From Microvelia longipes (lineage: Eukaryota; Arthropoda; Insecta; Hemiptera; Veliidae), in NCBI GenBank assembly GCA_018340805.1, contig JACMZG010001914.1, positions 12,254,667-12,318,666 on the forward strand: a stretch of DNA of 64,000 bases, given 5' to 3'. Below the pieces are notes generated by a model. It had not been told where the DNA came from and did not search any database. It was given only the letters and a program-made list of their open reading frames with translations. Position 1 is the first letter of the stretch. Every line of letters starts with the position of its first letter. The translations under genes and the position numbers were made by a program. Shown here piece after piece: positions 23,414-35,000 of the stretch.

Positions 23414-24600
23414 GTTTTTTCCAACAAAAATTTAAACTGAAACAATCATAAGAAAAAGCTATAGAAATAAGAAGGAATAGCATATTAATAACAATCATAA
23501 TTTATTTAAAATATTTTAGAAGATGGAAAATACTTGTCAGATCTATTTACAATATCAATCCTTTATAAGACAATTCTTGCTGGCCAAATAAGGACATAAC
23601 GCTCGTACCTAGCTCAATGCACTGATAAGTAATATTACCTGTAGAGTACCGATAATTTCATTAATCATCCTAGTTTCTAATTGCATTAAAAATTGAATTA
23701 ATAAGATAAAATGGAAAATCTATTATGCTCTTAAATTTATTTTAATAAAAATAAAAGATTTCTGCAACATCATAGGTCATACATGACACACACATATTTC
23801 ATACGTCTTGACCCATGAGTTAGGGTGGTCTTAGGTGGTCTGGAGTTTAGGTGGTCTTGACCCATGAGTTAGGGCTCTAACTCATGGACTTGATAACGCG
23901 GGTGAAAGGTTAAAGGGTCCTTTAACTTTAGCAAGGTAGGAAATAATTAATGTGGCCCTTACTTAAAGCCCCTGTGATTAATCATGAAAGAATTTAGGGA
24001 CATGACCATGGATTTTGTACACAATACTAATAAAAGTAATGTTAGATTTGATAAATGAATTTCACAATAAAAACTCTTGCCATGATCTTACAAGCCTAAT
24101 TTCCAATTTTACCTAATTTAATCCAAAAATCACTTTTAGCAAATGTCTTTTGATTTCTATTCATGAATTATTTAATTTAACATGTGTTAGGCAGATACAA
24201 ATTTTATTTAAAAAATTCATAGTTTTATAGTAAGTTTTATAGTTTAATTACATAAATTACCTACTGAACTATTTACTGCTATCAGATATTTGCCTTGAGC
24301 TGCGGTGAATGGTCTGTTTCCCCTCCATACTCAAAAATGCTTTATATTTCAAATAATATTACCATAATATAGACATTTATAGTCAATGAGATAGTGATGA
24401 TAAAATATATAATGAATAATATATACTTCAACATAGGATATTATTATTTAACTCTTTTAAAACTTCTTTCCTCCATTTTATTTTCTAAAATATCCAAGCA
24501 AGTTTTCATTTATTCAAAAATTTAAACTTCATTTTTATTCTGTTTTTATTTTTGTACCAACTGTTTTTGGAATTGCAATCTGTATTAGATTTTAAATAAT
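23414..24600. other. HADH promoter side, no gene seen
   Basis: Immediately upstream of the HADH ATG. A short tandem duplication around TCTTGACCCATGAGTTAGGG occurs at 23808-23880. No other gene or element recognised. Confidence 0.5.
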
Positions 24601-24649
24601 TCTATCTCATTTATTATTTTAAAGTGAATTGAAGAAACTGAGTACATAT

Positions 24650-24815
<166 letters not shown>

Positions 24816-24829
24816 ATAGTCCTGTAAGG

Positions 24830-26080
24830 GTTGACTAATAAAGGTTTTGAAGGGTAATAGAGTTTTTCAATAAATTAATAATTTTCAACCTATGTGTTGG
24901 TAAATTTATATTTGATTAGTTTCCAGTGAGGTAGTTGTGGTCTTTTCTAACCAGATCCGCAAACCACTTACGAATCTCAGTTGCACCTGCTAGTATGAAG
25001 ATAGATGGTAGCGTCAATATTTTCAAGTCCTAAAAGTATTTCCAGCTACTAGTATCCCACTTGAGTCTACAAAGTAGCTCTGATAACTTCATTGAGTCAT
25101 TTTATACATGACTCTAAGACACATTCACACAGACAGATAGATAAATAAATATAGATAATTCTAGTGAAATCTGTGATTTTGGGATTTTTAGTTTTAACTT
25201 GAAATTTTCTATCCAATTGTTGGCCAGTGGAAGTAAAAATTATAATACCTCATTAAGCATAATTATTTCTATGTAAATTGCCTAATTAAGGTATTATGTT
25301 ATCAGCTGCGAAGGTTTATCTACTTAAAACCCATAAGTAAAGACCTCCTTGACAACTTCATTTCAATAAAAGAGATAACAAGTAGTGTCTTTGCTTAATT
25401 GTGAATTTTATTATCATGTTATTGGTCTAATTTACATATTCTAGTGGATTTTAAATCATTTATATAATTATTTAACTTAAATAATTACAAACCCATAATT
25501 TTGTCTTAGCGAACATTATTATTCAATACAAAATAGAAATAAAGGCAAAACATGGCTAAATACCTTGGCAAAAATTGTCCCATTTAATCTTAAAAATATA
25601 ATTTACTTCAATAATTATTTTTTAAATGTTAATTATTACCAAATTTAAAAATACCGGTAAATTCTAGTAATATTGCCAAAAACTGTGCTTTGGGAATTTT
25701 TCCCCTCAAGAAAATTAATAACAGATTGTTCGCTTTTCTTAGTTTTAAAAATTTGAAATTTTACCTAATCTGAAACGGCGTTTTCACACAAAAAAATTAT
25801 ATAAATATTCAATAAATCTGTAATCAAACCCTTTAAAAAGCATTACTAGCAATTTTTTTCTAACATCAGCAATTGCCGATTTCATATCTATTGCTATATT
25901 TGCAATAAAATATTTCATCTTAGAAAAATTTGCAAAAGAAAGGGGAAAAATAGATTTTTTTTAAATTGTTTTTCAACTTTAAAGCATTTGTGCAATTGAT
26001 CGGGGTTGAATTTTGCATGTATATGCAACTTTTAAGGGGTAGGGATTTGGCGCAGCCTAGTGTATACCTTGTGTAATAAA
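24830..26080. other. Intergenic DNA, nothing recognised
   Basis: A/T-rich intergenic sequence between HADH and ACOX with no coding frame of note. Confidence 0.5.
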
Positions 26081-26340
26081 TAAGTCAACTAAGCCTTGTA
26101 TCAATACAACAAGTATATCTATAATTTTTGTTGGATTATAAAAGTTAAGCAGCATCGAGCGTGGTCAGTGCCTGGATGGGTGACACCTGGGATATTTGTA
26201 TATTTAGGATATTGTATATTTTGAGGCCAAGCGAAGCGAGTCTGAAGTAGGGAGGATGAGCATAGTGAATTCGATGTGATAAGAAAAAGTTCCGAGATAC
26301 CCTGTATCCAATTTTTTAAAATAATAAATTATCTAGCAAC
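26080..26340 (+). mobile_element. 5S-rRNA-derived SINE-like element, forward orientation
   Basis: 26144-26192 reads GTTAAGCAGCATCGAGCGTG...CTGGATGGGTGACACCTGGGA, matching the 3' half of 5S rRNA, including the internal promoter elements. The body GCGAAGCGAGTCTGAAGTA and end AAGTTCCGAGATACCCTGTA match the reverse copy at 5925-6124. Confidence 0.8.
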
Positions 26341-26754
26341 ATTCTAAAGTCAAACAAGGATTTTATCTGACATTTCGTTAGAATCAAAAAGACTGAAATA
26401 ATCAATGAAATATAATAATCTAATTTCAAAGAGACACAATATTTATGATGCCAAAAGTCAAGGTACTAATTCAGTACAAGAGTGACACTGTGATATCTCA
26501 GGACAACGTCTAATAAGGGAGGTAGGGGAAGAACAGTTGTATAACTGACTACCCCCTCATTTTGGTACAATTTATATTGTTAATATTTTTTGTGATCATT
26601 TGTACAAAACAATAAAGAGTTTATTTATTTAATCACGTCACATTCACTACACACACACAGCCTATTTAACAGGTGATCTAATGGATATAATACAATCAGG
26701 TTCGTGCACTGAATTTGTTGAGTCGTTCAAGTAAGATGAAGAAATTCATCTAAA

Positions 26755-27255
26755 CTGATTCCACCAAAACATTGTGTCTTTTAATGTGAAGGTTCACTAA
26801 GGTTATAAGGAAGTTCAACAACAAATATATTTGATTAAATTGTAATTTCTTTGCATAATAAAGTTAAACTAAAAAATATGATTAATTATATTCATTTATT
26901 TATAAGTTATTTGGTGAAAAACGGTCATATTTAAGTGAAATAGTTTGTCAAAAGGTTTATATTTTAAATGCAATGGCCTCTAAAGGAACATAGAACGTTT
27001 TGGGGGATAAATCTAGATTCAATCTCCCAAGGATCTGACTGGATTCCCTCTACATGGTTCTTACAGCATATTTAACTAGCATACTTACGATCTGTGGATT
27101 TAGTATGATGTGTGTACGTAGTACTTTTTTTTGTGTAACTTTATTATTATGCAAAGAAATCACAATTTAACTAACTATATTTTTTGTTTTAAACTTCCTT
27201 GTAACAAAAAGTGAACCTTTATCATAAAAGATGCGATGCTTTGGTGGGATCAGTT
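26755..27255. mobile_element. Inverted-repeat element in ACOX-HADH intergenic region
   Basis: The left arm from GATTCCACCAAAACATTGTG pairs imperfectly with the right arm ending GCTTTGGTGGGATC. Arms are about 110 bp with mismatches. A related direct repeat (ATCTAGATTCMATCTCCC...) occurs at 27008 and 27370. Confidence 0.55.
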
Positions 27256-27500
27256 ATCACGTAATCTCAAACAAATACGGTGCCAGAACCATATGGTATT
27301 AAATGCGTATGGAATACGATCACCTATTAAATACGCTGTGTGTTTATCAGGGGCATAGATCAGGGGATCGATCTAGATTCCATCTCCCTAGTTTTAGCAA
27401 TCGGACTGGGTTCCCTCTGCATGGTTCTTGCAGCTTATGTAACTTTATTTAGATATCGTACTTAATACAATCAGCGGTTTTAGAATACTGTGTGAACATA

Positions 27501-27719
27501 CTAATTAATACTCTGGTAATACCACACTTCCAGACCCCTTGTTACTGCTATTAAAATACCTAGTCCTTTCACTACAGATAAGTTCCCATGGTTAATTTCC
27601 CCAATAGTTTTGAATCTAGTTACATAATTATTGAATCTAGTTCGATAATATTCTTCCAATAAACGTTTATGCTTTAGAAATATCGAAAGAATGCGGCCAA
27701 GTTGTTCACTTCTAAACGG
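27501..27719 (-). CDS. Possible terminal exon, unrecognised
   Basis: An acceptor (TTTATGCAG) at 27720 on the minus strand opens a 72-codon frame, NPFRSEQLGRILSIFLKHKR..., ending in a stop at 27501. It has balanced amino-acid use and looks more coding than neighbouring sequence, but no domain or partner exon was found. It may be a transposon or pseudogene remnant. Confidence 0.25.
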   Translation of the reverse strand, partial: PFRSEQLGRILSIFLKHKRLLEEYYRTRFNNYVTRFKTIGEINHGNLSVVKGLGILIAVTRGLEVWYYQSIN

Positions 27720-28552
27720 ATTCTGCATAAAAAAGTATAAGCTTAAAAACTTATGTACACATAGGTATGGTAATTTTTACCAATACGTGCATAGATAAAT
27801 ATTAAAATTACCTTATTAAGAGAAAAACTACGAACAAACAGGGTTCTCAAGACCTTTTATCTGGTTCGAAAAAAAACTGATAAGAAAATTGATAAGAAAT
27901 TTTAGCTAATAAATCAGCTGTTGAAAAGTATTAACCATGAATCACAGAAATGTTATAAGCTAACAGTCGAAATTAATGGCTGAAATTATATAAAGCTTTT
28001 TTGAGTGCCCTATTACCAGTATTTTAAAAAAGATATAATATAACTAGCACTAGAGTATCCTAACCTCTCCCTTCTTTCAAAAATTATACTAAAAATTCTT
28101 CTACTATAAAAGTTTTATTCACATCTCATATTAGCTCTGTTCAAATTATTGTCATTTATGGACCTATTTCTCTTCAAAATAGTTAAGGATGTAATAAACT
28201 CTATTAATATCTATCTATTTTATTATCAATCTATTTTATTTATTAGTATCAAACTATTTTATTTTTCATTATTTATTAATTTTAAATATTTTTTTTTAAT
28301 TACTCTTGTTATTTCTTTACTAAGCTTTTTTTATAATTACAATATGATTGTATTTGCAAAACAAGTTTTATTCTCTCAATTATTTTCATGCAGTTTATAT
28401 TTTATGTGTAATCTTTTATATTTTTTGTAACTTGGTCTTAGTGGCCTTTTAAGTCTATAATATTAATTTCATGTTAAGCTCTCTGTTTATATAAGAATTC
28501 GTCACCAGCTTTAGATTTCTTTAGAGCTTAACGATTGCTACAACAAACTAAG

Positions 28553-28710
28553 AATGTTTCCACAGTGGTTATCCCCAATGACTACGAGGCTCTGAATGGT
28601 TATTATACAAACGATATCTCAGTGCCAAGGGTCAATGGACAAAAAACTGACCTATTGGGACTCACCCAAATCGATATGAGAGGCAACCCTATCCCATATA
28701 AGGCAAAAAT
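28553..28710 (+). CDS. Possible internal exon, unrecognised
   Basis: Plus-strand frame NVSTVVIPNDYEALNGYYTN...GNPIPYKAKM between an AG (CTAAG) and a GTCAGT donor-like site. Codon use looks coding. No domain was recognised and no flanking exons were found on this strand, so it may be a captured or dead fragment. Confidence 0.25.
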
Positions 28711-28910
28711 GGTCAGTTTTAGCTCATTATCAGCATTAGTTCAAGTTTTAACTAAAGGCATATAAAAACAACTTACTACAATTTTTTTTAAATTTTTTAC
28801 AAAGAAAATCTGAGTTAGCCATACCTGACTTTTCAAAATTAACAAATATTAAATTATTTATCAAGTAAAAACTGACTGGATTTCAGAAAATGTAAGCAAT
28901 CCTTTGCTTA

Positions 28911-29725
28911 CACTCACACTGCATATCTGCTTTGTTAAAATATAGTGAGATTTACTCTTGAAAGCAAAGGACACCCACACTGCATATCTGCTTTGTTAGA
29001 ATATAGTGAGATTTACTCTTGAAAGCAAAGGACACTCACACTGCATATCTGCTTTGTTAGAATATAGTGAGATTTACTCTTGAAAGCAAAGGACACTCAC
29101 GCTGCATATCTGCTTTGTTAAAATATAGTGAGACTTACTCTTGAAAGCAAAGGACACTCACACTGCATATCTGCTTTGTTAGAATATAGTGAGATTTACT
29201 CTTGAAGCAAAGGACACTCACACTGCATATCTGCTTTGTTAAAATATAGTGAGATTTACCTTGAAAGCAAAAGACACTCACACTGCATATCTGCTTTGTT
29301 AGAATATAGTGAGATTTACTCTTGAAAGCAAGACACTCAACACTGCATATCTGCTTGTTAAAATAGTGAGATTTACTCTTGAAAGCAAAGACACTCACAC
29401 TGCATATTGCTGAGATTACTCTTGAAGCAAGAACTCACACTTATCTGCTTTGTTAAAATATAGTGAGATTTACTCTTGAAAGCAAAGGACACTCACACTG
29501 CATATCTGCTTTGTTAAAATATAGTGAGATTTACTCTTGAAAGCAAAGGACACTCACACTGCATATCTGCTTTGTTAGAATATAGTGAGATTTACTCTTG
29601 AACTGCATATATAGTGAGATTTACTCTTTGTTAGCTTAGAATATAGTGAGACTTACTCTGAAAGGACACTGCATATCTGCACTCTGCATATCTGCTTGTT
29701 AGAATATAGTGAGATTTACTCTTGA
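28911..29725. repeat. 61-bp tandem repeat array, about 13 units
   Basis: The unit contains CTGCATATCTGCTTTGTTA, AATATAGTGAGATTTACTC and TTGAAAGCAAAGGACACTCA. The first units are exactly 61 bp apart (28921, 28982, 29043, 29104). Later units (29340-29690) carry many deletions. A frame through the array is an artefact. Intergenic between ACOX and HADH. Confidence 0.95.
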
Positions 29726-29759
29726 AAGAAAAAGATACTTACATTGCAGATCTCCTTAT

Positions 29760-30745
29760 ATAATTTATGTGGATAAGAATGTCTAGTAGGAATAGATCCA
29801 TAAATTTAAGACTAAATTTGAGCAAATATAAAATTTATTTTAACAACAAAATAAAACTCTTTAAAAAAATATACTTTTAAATTAGTATGTACAGTACGTA
29901 TAACAATGGACTAATACATAATACAAGTAATATAAAAATAAAATCATTCCCAACCCACAAAAAAAAAAAATATTAACAATAATAAAATTTAAATAACAAT
30001 AAAAGATTAAATTTGTTATTAAACGGTTTGTAAAGAAAATGAAAAAATCAAATAAATTACAAACATATTTTGGAAGCAAAAAAATAGTTTAGTGGGACTG
30101 AGCCACTATTTATCACAGATAAAAAGTTTCCATTTCAGAATACCAGACGAGGACTAGTGTGATTATTACAAATAGTTAGAAACTTAACTTTTTCAAAAGC
30201 TTTCTATTTGATCTGGCACGTTTTTATGGTATATGGAGAACGAATGTTTTTAATTTGTTCATGATGTGAAACGTAATGCTTTTATAAACTGTAAACTCCA
30301 ACAAAAAATCAATATGGTTGGTGCCAGTTTGAATTTTTACAGTTTAACTAATTTAAAAGTGGTGGCAAATTAAATTAGCTTGAACTACAAAATAAATGAG
30401 AAGTCACAGATAATTATTTTTCGTAATAAAATTTTATATTATGCTAGAGTTTTTATTTTATATTAGGCCATGCTGGATAAGTTTCTTTTCCATTTGTAAA
30501 AACAGCGTAGTAGATTTCATTAAAATTTAACACAAAGCTCTAAGAGTTTGTAAGAGGTATGAGTACACAAAAAATATAGTAAATAAAGTAAAAGAATAAT
30601 CAGTTTTTAAGAAATTAAGGTTTTCAAAATTTTAAGGATAAGGTTTTCAAGGATTTAACATGCATAACGTCGCAACATAAAAGTAGGGAAACTATAAATT
30701 ACAAAAAACCTGATTTTTAATGAATAATTAATAAAAAGCTTTTAT
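29760..30745. other. Intergenic DNA, nothing recognised
   Basis: Very A/T-rich sequence without a supported feature. Confidence 0.5.
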
Positions 30746-31193
30746 TTAGAATTTAAATCTCTTGAAGACTACAGTCCTTTATAAGTATTAATTTATTTAA
30801 TAACCTTTACATAAATCTTCACAACGTTTCATTGAGCGAAGCTCAACATCTTCAGGTGAAATCAAATTAAACTAAATTTGTAATGTAAAAAATTTTTTTT
30901 ATAAACGAAATATAAAATTTAAATTAATTTAGAAAATGACAGAAAATGTCAGTAAACCAAAATATTAAGGAGGCATAGACAGATTATTAAGATAACGGTG
31001 ATTTGTAGACGGAGGCACTGTATTTTTAGGGGGTCTTTTTAAATTTAAAATATTTGAATAAATGCTATTTATATTGTTAGTATCCTGTTTTTTATTCATG
31101 GTGTTAGGGTCAGTTTTGATGTAAAGACTTTCCAAAATGCGTCGTTTGTTCAAATGTTAAAAAGGACTGTAGTCTTCAAGAAATTTAAATTCT
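30746..31193 (-). mobile_element. Penelope-like element 3' fragment with terminal inverted segments
   Basis: Minus-strand frame 31153-30965 (NKRRILESLYIKTDPNTMNK...NIYS) resembles the conserved C-terminus after the GIY-YIG domain in Penelope-like elements. Downstream on the minus strand comes CTGAAGATG, a perfect TTGAGC/GCTCAA hairpin and GAAACG (complement of about 30825-30855), a typical tail. The segment GACTACAGTCC occurs inverted at both ends (30766 and 31163). Confidence 0.65.
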
Positions 31194-32085
31194 AAATATA
31201 TATCACACCAGTCCAAAAAATTTACTCTTTTATAAAAGCTTTTATAGTTACACCAGGCATCTGGTTACGCATCATTTCTATATCATCATCTTTAATAATT
31301 ATCTGCAAAGTAGGTTTAATTGTTTTTCCATTGCTGTCTGTTATTAGCCATTCTTTTAACCACTACATTTCTATAAGAGTAAATTGCTTGGACTGGTATT
31401 TTGTATAATACAATTAAAATTTTCGAAATGTTGGGTTAATTATAGGACTGTAGTCTTTGAAAATTTCAATTATATATACTGTATTTCTATGTTATGTTTC
31501 TAGGATTTACAATATATCTCTAGAAAAAAAACTAATAAAAAAACAAACGTGTTCCTCATTGAGTTACTAAACAAAATTATACAATTTTTGTACTGTTAAA
31601 AACATAGAACCTTGCACTTAACACTAAATGATATAAACCAGGAAGCCCTGTCATTGGTCAAAATTGTTACAACAATTTTAAGCTATCATATGATTATTTC
31701 ATGACAAAACTTATAAAATACAATGTTTTGTCATATAGCACCACATATTTCACATTTAAAAAAATTATCATAGAAGAGAATAATTAAATTATATCAAGAT
31801 ATCAAATAAGTCAAATAACAATTTAAGATGACTGGTCAATGAAAATTGTAAAATGAACCAGTTATGTCAATAAATTTTTAGTAAATAATAATCGACCTTT
31901 AGTAGTTTCTAAAAAGAAAAATACTTCATCACAATTGCACCAAATTGGCCACTTTAAGATTACTCATTATTAGTTGCACCAATGAGAAGAATGTTTGAAA
32001 AATAAATACCTTAGAAGTTCAATTAAAATCAACTACTGTGATAATAGGTTATAAAAAATGTTTTCAACCTCGATAAAATATTTGT
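31194..32085. other. 3' flank of ACOX, no gene seen
   Basis: Probable 3' UTR of ACOX adjoining 32085, then A/T-rich sequence. Another GACTGTAGTCTTTGAAAATTT fragment of the Penelope-type terminus lies at 31447. Confidence 0.5.
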
Positions 32086-35000
32086 TTACATATTAGATTT
32101 GAGAAACGGTTTAAGGTATTTATGGAACGATGGATGCACTGATTTTGCATTCAAAGGACTCTTGTTGGCTTCCGCATACAAACGTTCATATACATTTCCA
32201 TCGTAAGCTCCTAGAGCTGAAGCTAACATGACATCGGGGATATCAAAGGCATCAACTAAAGATACTGCATTGGGTCGGATGGCAGTAAGCAAACTGTCCT
32301 GCCAGTCTTGCAAACCAGTCACATCTGATGTCTTGACATTCGAATACTAAACAAGAAAACATACAGTCAGATAATGTCATACTTTAAAATAGCAAGAGAC
32401 ATAAGACATATAGACATAAAACTATTTTGAGACATATTTATAAAATAGAAAGTTTAAGACGTGAATGAATTGTGAAGAATTAAATGAAAAGCAAGGTTTC
32501 AGTTATATTAAGAAATTTAATTTTCAACCTAAAATTAGATTTTAAAATTACAAAGCATCTTGTTTTAACTGAAAAATATATGTTTCTTTTCATTTCTTAC
32601 AATGATTAAATTATGTTTTACAAGAGATAAAAAGGAACCAACGAGGCTGGTCTTTGACAATTAGAGCAGTCCCATTGGAATTCTCATCAGGCTAAAATAT
32701 AATGCTTGATAAAATTCAAGAAAGGTGAACCCCATAATTAAACAGTAAAAATTCCAAGAAGAACAGTTGTGTATGCAGAAAAGTAAAATAAATGACTTTT
32801 ATCTCCAGACGGTATATAATACGAAATTTAATGACTAGATTTAAGAGAGTAAAGAATCACTTTTCACTCCCAAGGGAGTAAAAAGTACTTTTTACTCCCT
32901 TGGGAGTGAAAAGTAACAGTTGCCAACTTAACTTAAAAATCAACAAACTGAATAGTATACAATTATTTTTATTTGAAAACTAAGATACCTATAAATAAGA
33001 AGATATACAAGAATAAGATGTATAAAAAAAGGATATAACAATAACAATCATTTTAAGTAGAACTAGTTAATGCTAATAATAATATAAAAATAAATAATTT
33101 AAAAAACAAAAACTAGTTCTTTATTTAAAAGTAAACAAAAATTATGTTGGCTATCCTGATTTTTTAAAATCATTTTAGGATTTGCATATTCATTGTTTTT
33201 TTTTTTTTCGACAAAACACCATTAAATCAAAGTTTTTTTAGTTAAACCTTAGCTTTAACTGTTTAACCTGTCTTAAACTTTAATAATTAGATTAAAATAT
33301 TACTTATAACTGCTCTAATATTCTACTCTAATATTTCAATTATGTCAGATAATATTGTGTGCGATATTGACAAACTTTTTAACAATACACCTCCTGACAT
33401 TGCTATTGAAGCGAACTTGATAAAAGAAAACTTGTTACCAACGAAGTTATATGACAAAGCATGTAACAATTTTAAAAGTTGGTGTCATGATCATAATTTA
33501 CAACAAGTAAGTGAAAATGCATTGCTTATTTATTTTAATAATGAATGAAAAACATAACAAGCGTCAAAAGTCTGCGGTCACTGCATTCAATGATCAAATC
33601 ATCTTTGCTTGTGAGAGAAAATTTTAATATCAAAAGCTATGCATCACTATTAGCATTATTAAAAAGAAAAAAACGAAGGTTATGTTGCAAAGAAAGCGAA
33701 TGTTTTTACTAAGAACCAAGTTGAAGACTTCTTGCATAATTCACCTAACGACGAGTTTCTTATAAATAAAGGTAAGATAATTTCAGTTAAACAATCTTGA
33801 AAAAAGAAATGAAAAAAGACATTCTTACTTTATTTTCAATGTCGACGTCTGGAGATAAAATCTTGTATGCACCTTGGGAGTAAAATGTCATTATTCCCTC
33901 GCAATAATTTCCTCCCTCGGCTTCGCCTCGGGAGTAAATAGATATAACTCCCTCGGCTTCGCCTCAGGAGTTAAACAACTAAATCCGTCGGCTTCGCCTC
34001 AGGATTTAAATCCTTTGGTTCCCTCGGCTTTCGCCTTAGGAACCAACATAATGCTCAGGGAATAATGACATTCTTTACTCCTTGGTGCATAAATAACTAT
34101 TAAAAGCGCCATGGAGTACTTCACAATAAATAACACAACAACCACGTCTCTCCGCTAAACATTATCTATTTAAAATAGATAATGTTTAGTGGAGAGACGT
34201 GGTTGTTGGTGTTATTTAAAATAAATGATTTACAATACAATGTTTTGTCATCCAACCAATAAAACAAATCATCAAATTTTTTACATAGTAAATGTTTTAT
34301 ATAGCACCCACAGGTGCCAAAATAATAGTCGTTGACAAAAGAATATAAATTTCACTCATTATCAAGATGTCATTGTCATCATGAAAATAAGTTATACTAT
34401 ACTACTCTATAATAAATATTAATAATAGACAACAATGAAAATATCAAAACCAAGTGTTATAATACTAAGTATATATTCAGAATTTATTTTAAAAATGAAA
34501 ATATTTTCAGAAGAAAATGTGCTAAAGATAAATCAACTTACCATAAGGAAAAATCCAAGGTTTTTAAGTAAATAATAAACACTGTACAATTCACATAGCT
34601 GCATCAATACATCCTTACTGCCCCTGGATATACTTAGCTTGGTAACGGAATCATAATAATTCCTTACAAGGAAAGCACGACAGTGCATCTAGAAAAATAA
34701 ATATAAAATAAATGATAATTAACAAATTGAACGTCTTACACTTATTAATCTTAAAATAATTTTAGTTCGGAGGTCGGACACCCTGGCAATTTTTCTTTGA
34801 AATGCGGCCACATGGTTGTTATCCTATATCAGTTCTACATATTATTAGTTTATATAAATAGCATACTGCCATGATATAACTGAATTTTCAAATGAATTAG
34901 TAAAAATACATGATTTGTGTTCATTATGTTATATATGTCAAATGTTAAAACCTAAAATGATGCTGATAATATATTTTAAATTTATGTATGTGTTAAACAG

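Noticed and set aside
28149..28430. 93-codon plus-strand frame rich in Phe, Leu and Tyr
   Set aside because: Low-complexity T-rich DNA translated. No family match and no splice context.
29135..29398. 87-codon frame with repeating FKSKSHYILTKQICSVSV, and thoughts of a CRISPR array
   Set aside because: It is the 61-bp tandem repeat translated. Repeats are contiguous without unique spacers, and the genome is eukaryotic.
33874..34065. 63-codon frame reading SLGFASGV repeats (and 38926-39147)
   Set aside because: Translation of the multi-hairpin MITE repeats. No start context or domain.
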